Positions 62,005 through 64,000 of a stretch of DNA of 64,000 nt are shown piece by piece (position 1 is the stretch's first letter; each line of letters starts with the position of its first letter). The DNA comes from CAZAMB01 sp964486335. GTDB lineage: Bacteria > Planctomycetota > Phycisphaerae > UBA1845. The position numbers and the translations under genes were made by a program. The notes beneath the pieces are model-generated. The model saw only the letters and a list, made by a program, of their open reading frames with translations. It did not search any database and was not told the DNA's origin. Where the stretch lies: contig CAZAMB010000009.1 in NCBI GenBank assembly GCA_964486335.1, positions 124,001-188,000 on the forward strand, in the 5' to 3' direction.

Positions 62005-64000
62005 CTACCGACAGGGCGCGGTGCTGGGCCGCGGCGAACCGTTCCACGAAGCAAACGCGCCCGCGCCGTTCAGAAGGTCTATGGCTTCGAGAATATCCGC
62101 CGGCGCAATCAACCCGCTTCGGTCGATGTCACCGCTATACGCACCCCAGGGAAGAACCCTCACGCCGTTGATCGCATCAATCAGGTCCAGGAGGTCCGAC
62201 GGCCCTGCCGCTACGTCTCCATTGACATTCGCCGGATGCGAAAAGAAGACCCCCGTCGTTGTCACGTCATTGTTGTACGTGATCGTCGTGGCCGCTCCGG
62301 GCGTAATCGGACGACTCAATAGGATCGTGACCAGTCCTCCGCCTGCAGCCGTCACGCGTGAGATCGCGTTCGGCTCTCCGAAACGCTGAGTTTCGCAAAG
62401 CTTCCAGCAGTCCAGGCGATCCGATCCGCCTGGTGCCTCCGCCGTCATTCGACTGATGCCCTCGATCGGCGCGGCGCTCGCCGACGAATGCGGCCTTCGC
62501 GCGTCCACGACCATCGTCGGCGGATCAATCCACTGCACCGGTCCGGCCGGACATCCACATTGCACCGGCGGAGCCTGCGTGCAGGGCGAATCAATCCGCA
62601 GTCGATAAAGTCCGCGAGTTGCTTCCGTCTTGGCCGCGACAACGACATAATACGTTCTGCCCGGCACGAGGGCTTGCAGGCACATTTGCGAGTTCTTGCC
62701 GCTGAACCCGCAGCCCGCAACGTCGTCGCTGCACCCGATCGAACGCAGCGTGGAACAAGCCGTCGCCGGAGTCGTCGGATCACCTGCCTCAAAAACCTGA
62801 ACGAGAGAATCGATGGCCGGCGGGTTGCTTTGACATGTGCCGATCCGCGCCGAAGTCGCTGTCGCCGTGAACCGGTACCAGACCGTCCCCACGCCCTGCG
62901 CCGCAAACGTATCGACGTGACAGCAGAACCCGGGATCATTCGCGGATTCGGTCGCGTGAATCCCGTCGCTTTCCGTCGCGCTGGGAACCGAAACAACACG
63001 AGCTCCGTCCCCCGCGCCGGGACCGAAGCACTCGTCGTTCGTCGGCGGGATGTTGCACAAATACGCCGAAAGCTCCACGCAAACAGCGTCCCATTCGACC
63101 TGGCAGCAAAACGCGCCGTCCGGCTGAACGCAAACCGCGGCACAGCAAAAAGGATCGATACATCCGCGACCGGTGTGCGGCAGCGAGCACGACTGGTCGC
63201 TTGCCAGACAAACAAACTCGCACGTGACCCCCGGAGTTTGACAATACTTGCCACGAGTCCACGATACGCCGCCTGGTGCGCACTGATTGGCCGTCAAGTT
63301 TTGGCACGCGCCGTCTGCGCGACAGCAGGCTGCCGTTCCACACGGCGGATCAAACGGATCAGTTCCACAGGTCGCGCCAGCCTTCCACACTGGCAGCAAG
63401 TCGCTTCCCGGACCCGGGTATGGACAATTCGCCGCGGGAACTTCGCGACAAACCGCTTCGCCTTCCGCGTCGAGCTGATACATGTCGCAACAGGCGCCCA
63501 TCGGCGGGGGTCCGTCGCAGAATACGGACACATCCAGCGACCCGTTGAAGAACGCTCCTGAAAACTCCCGAGAACTCCATGCCGCGCCGTCATACTCGGC
63601 ATACCCGACATCCGAAGCGCCGACACGCGCCGGCAATCCCGTGATGGACGTGCGGCCCAGTGGATTCGACGCCTGAATCGTAAACCAGGCCTGTTGGGGA
63701 ATCGTAATCGGAGGCTCAAACGCAACACGCAAAGTCCCGATTCGGCTGGAGTTGTACGCAATGGACCGCTCGGTACCCGGAACCACATCGCCCGGCAATC
63801 CTTCAACGCTGCCATTGGGGACACGAAGGTCCATATCGAACACTCCGGGACCGCGAACCGTCACTTCATAGCCCGACATCCGGCATTGCTCCACGCCGAG
63901 TCCCAAGTCGTCGGCCATGCGCACTCCGTCACCGGGGTTAAACGCGCCGCGCCGCGGCACGGCCGCGCGGTATCCGAGATGCCGAGTCGGGCATTCGCCG
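62005..64000 (-). CDS. Large secreted Cys-rich protein with dockerin-like tail (partial)
   Basis: The frame is open to the window edge, so the N terminus and signal peptide are beyond base 64000; about 664 codons are visible. In order, it has a beta-rich domain with GVRMADDLGL, Cys-rich GACC modules (GACCDMYQ, AACCRADGACQ) like those at 31163, and a CC/WD module (CCAAVCVQPDGAFCCQVEWDAVC). A PPC/CARDB-like beta domain follows (GVGTVWYRFTATATSARIGTC). The end is dockerin-like (NVNGDVAAGPSDLLDLIDAING, GDIDRSGLIAPADILEAIDLL). It is probably a surface or extracellular protein; the dockerin-like end may serve anchoring. Confidence 0.8.
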   Translation of the reverse strand, partial: GECPTRHLGYRAAVPRRGAFNPGDGVRMADDLGLGVEQCRMSGYEVTVRGPGVFDMDLRVPNGSVEGLPGDVVPGTERSIAYNSSRIGTLRVAFEPPITIPQQAWFTIQASNPLGRTSITGLPARVGASDVGYAEYDGAAWSSREFSGAFFNGSLDVSVFCDGPPPMGACCDMYQLDAEGEAVCREVPAANCPYPGPGSDLLPVWKAGATCGTDPFDPPCGTAACCRADGACQNLTANQCAPGGVSWTRGKYCQTPGVTCEFVCLASDQSCSLPHTGRGCIDPFCCAAVCVQPDGAFCCQVEWDAVCVELSAYLCNIPPTNDECFGPGAGDGARVVSVPSATESDGIHATESANDPGFCCHVDTFAAQGVGTVWYRFTATATSARIGTCQSNPPAIDSLVQVFEAGDPTTPATACSTLRSIGCSDDVAGCGFSGKNSQMCLQALVPGRTYYVVVAAKTEATRGLYRLRIDSPCTQAPPVQCGCPAGPVQWIDPPTMVVDARRPHSSASAAPIEGISRMTAEAPGGSDRLDCWKLCETQRFGEPNAISRVTAAGGGLVTILLSRPITPGAATTITYNNDVTTTGVFFSHPANVNGDVAAGPSDLLDLIDAINGVRVLPWGAYSGDIDRSGLIAPADILEAIDLLNGAGAFASWNGSPRPSTAPCR

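Noticed and set aside
62488..63561. A 357-codon plus-strand open frame opposite the large secreted protein
   Set aside because: The minus-strand protein has GACC modules and a dockerin-like end; the plus-strand product is basic and featureless.

Overview
The window reads as one chromosomal segment of a GC-rich planctomycete, most likely from the Phycisphaerae side of Planctomycetota. This is an inference from several signals. Three proteins combine a membrane anchor with a planctomycete-style zinc ribbon (CxxC...CPxC). Secreted proteins end in dockerin-like Ca-binding repeats and carry Cys-rich 'GACC' repeats. There is an HYExAFE-type protein and a serine/threonine kinase. GTG and TTG starts are frequent. 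No phage, transposase, integrase or CRISPR array was seen, so this is core chromosome with some accessory secreted-protein genes.

Layout: 0-3.3 kb holds the end of murD, then holB-tmk and lipA on the minus strand. 3.8-5.6 kb holds tRNA-Thr, a fatty-acid desaturase and an RRM RNA-binding protein with its own terminator. 6.0-11.7 kb is a complete fatty-acid synthesis operon (rpmF-plsX-fabH-fabD-fabG-acpP-fabF), followed by a lone FliN-like gene. 12.1-14.0 kb has a CCA/poly(A) nucleotidyltransferase and rsmD. 14.2-16.9 kb is a plus-strand run of a YkgJ-type protein, a lipoprotein, an HYExAFE protein and three small exported proteins; this is the best candidate for an undescribed functional unit. 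17-20.4 kb carries a TPR lipoprotein, ispD and a YacL-like PIN/TRAM protein. 20.7-27 kb has a MATE exporter, a basic low-complexity TPR protein, a HAD hydrolase, a PQQ-propeller protein and a zinc-ribbon membrane protein.

27.2-30.4 kb is an aspS-dehydrogenase-glutaredoxin run closed by a clear terminator. 30.6-34.7 kb encodes two secreted proteins: a heme-motif/glucose-sorbosone-dehydrogenase protein and a dockerin-tailed protein. 34.8-41 kb has a Ser/Thr kinase, a metallophosphoesterase, a 5'-truncated outer-membrane protein remnant, a zinc-ribbon membrane protein, a geranylgeranyl-reductase-like flavoprotein and a MalK-type ATPase. 41.1-49 kb has tRNA-Asp, PilT, MoxR, LOG, GNAT, a DUF1579-like lipoprotein, a thioredoxin-fold protein without its cysteines, and an enolase-superfamily epimerase. 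49.2-56.2 kb has archease-RtcB, carbonic anhydrase, RecO and an unusual pyruvate phosphate dikinase. 56.2-64 kb has a methyltransferase, a CHRD lipoprotein, a histone-deacetylase-family enzyme, a haloacid-dehalogenase-like protein, a sugar-binding protein with a decayed permease, and a large secreted protein running off the window.

Working links: the fab genes make acyl chains on the ACP encoded among them, and plsX passes acyl groups to phospholipid synthesis. Archease activates RtcB for RNA ligation. IspD next to a YacL-like gene repeats an arrangement known from Firmicutes. The sugar ABC transporter is scattered, with the ATPase at 39.9 kb, the binding protein at 60.2 kb and a broken permease at 61.6 kb, so it is probably non-functional as encoded here.
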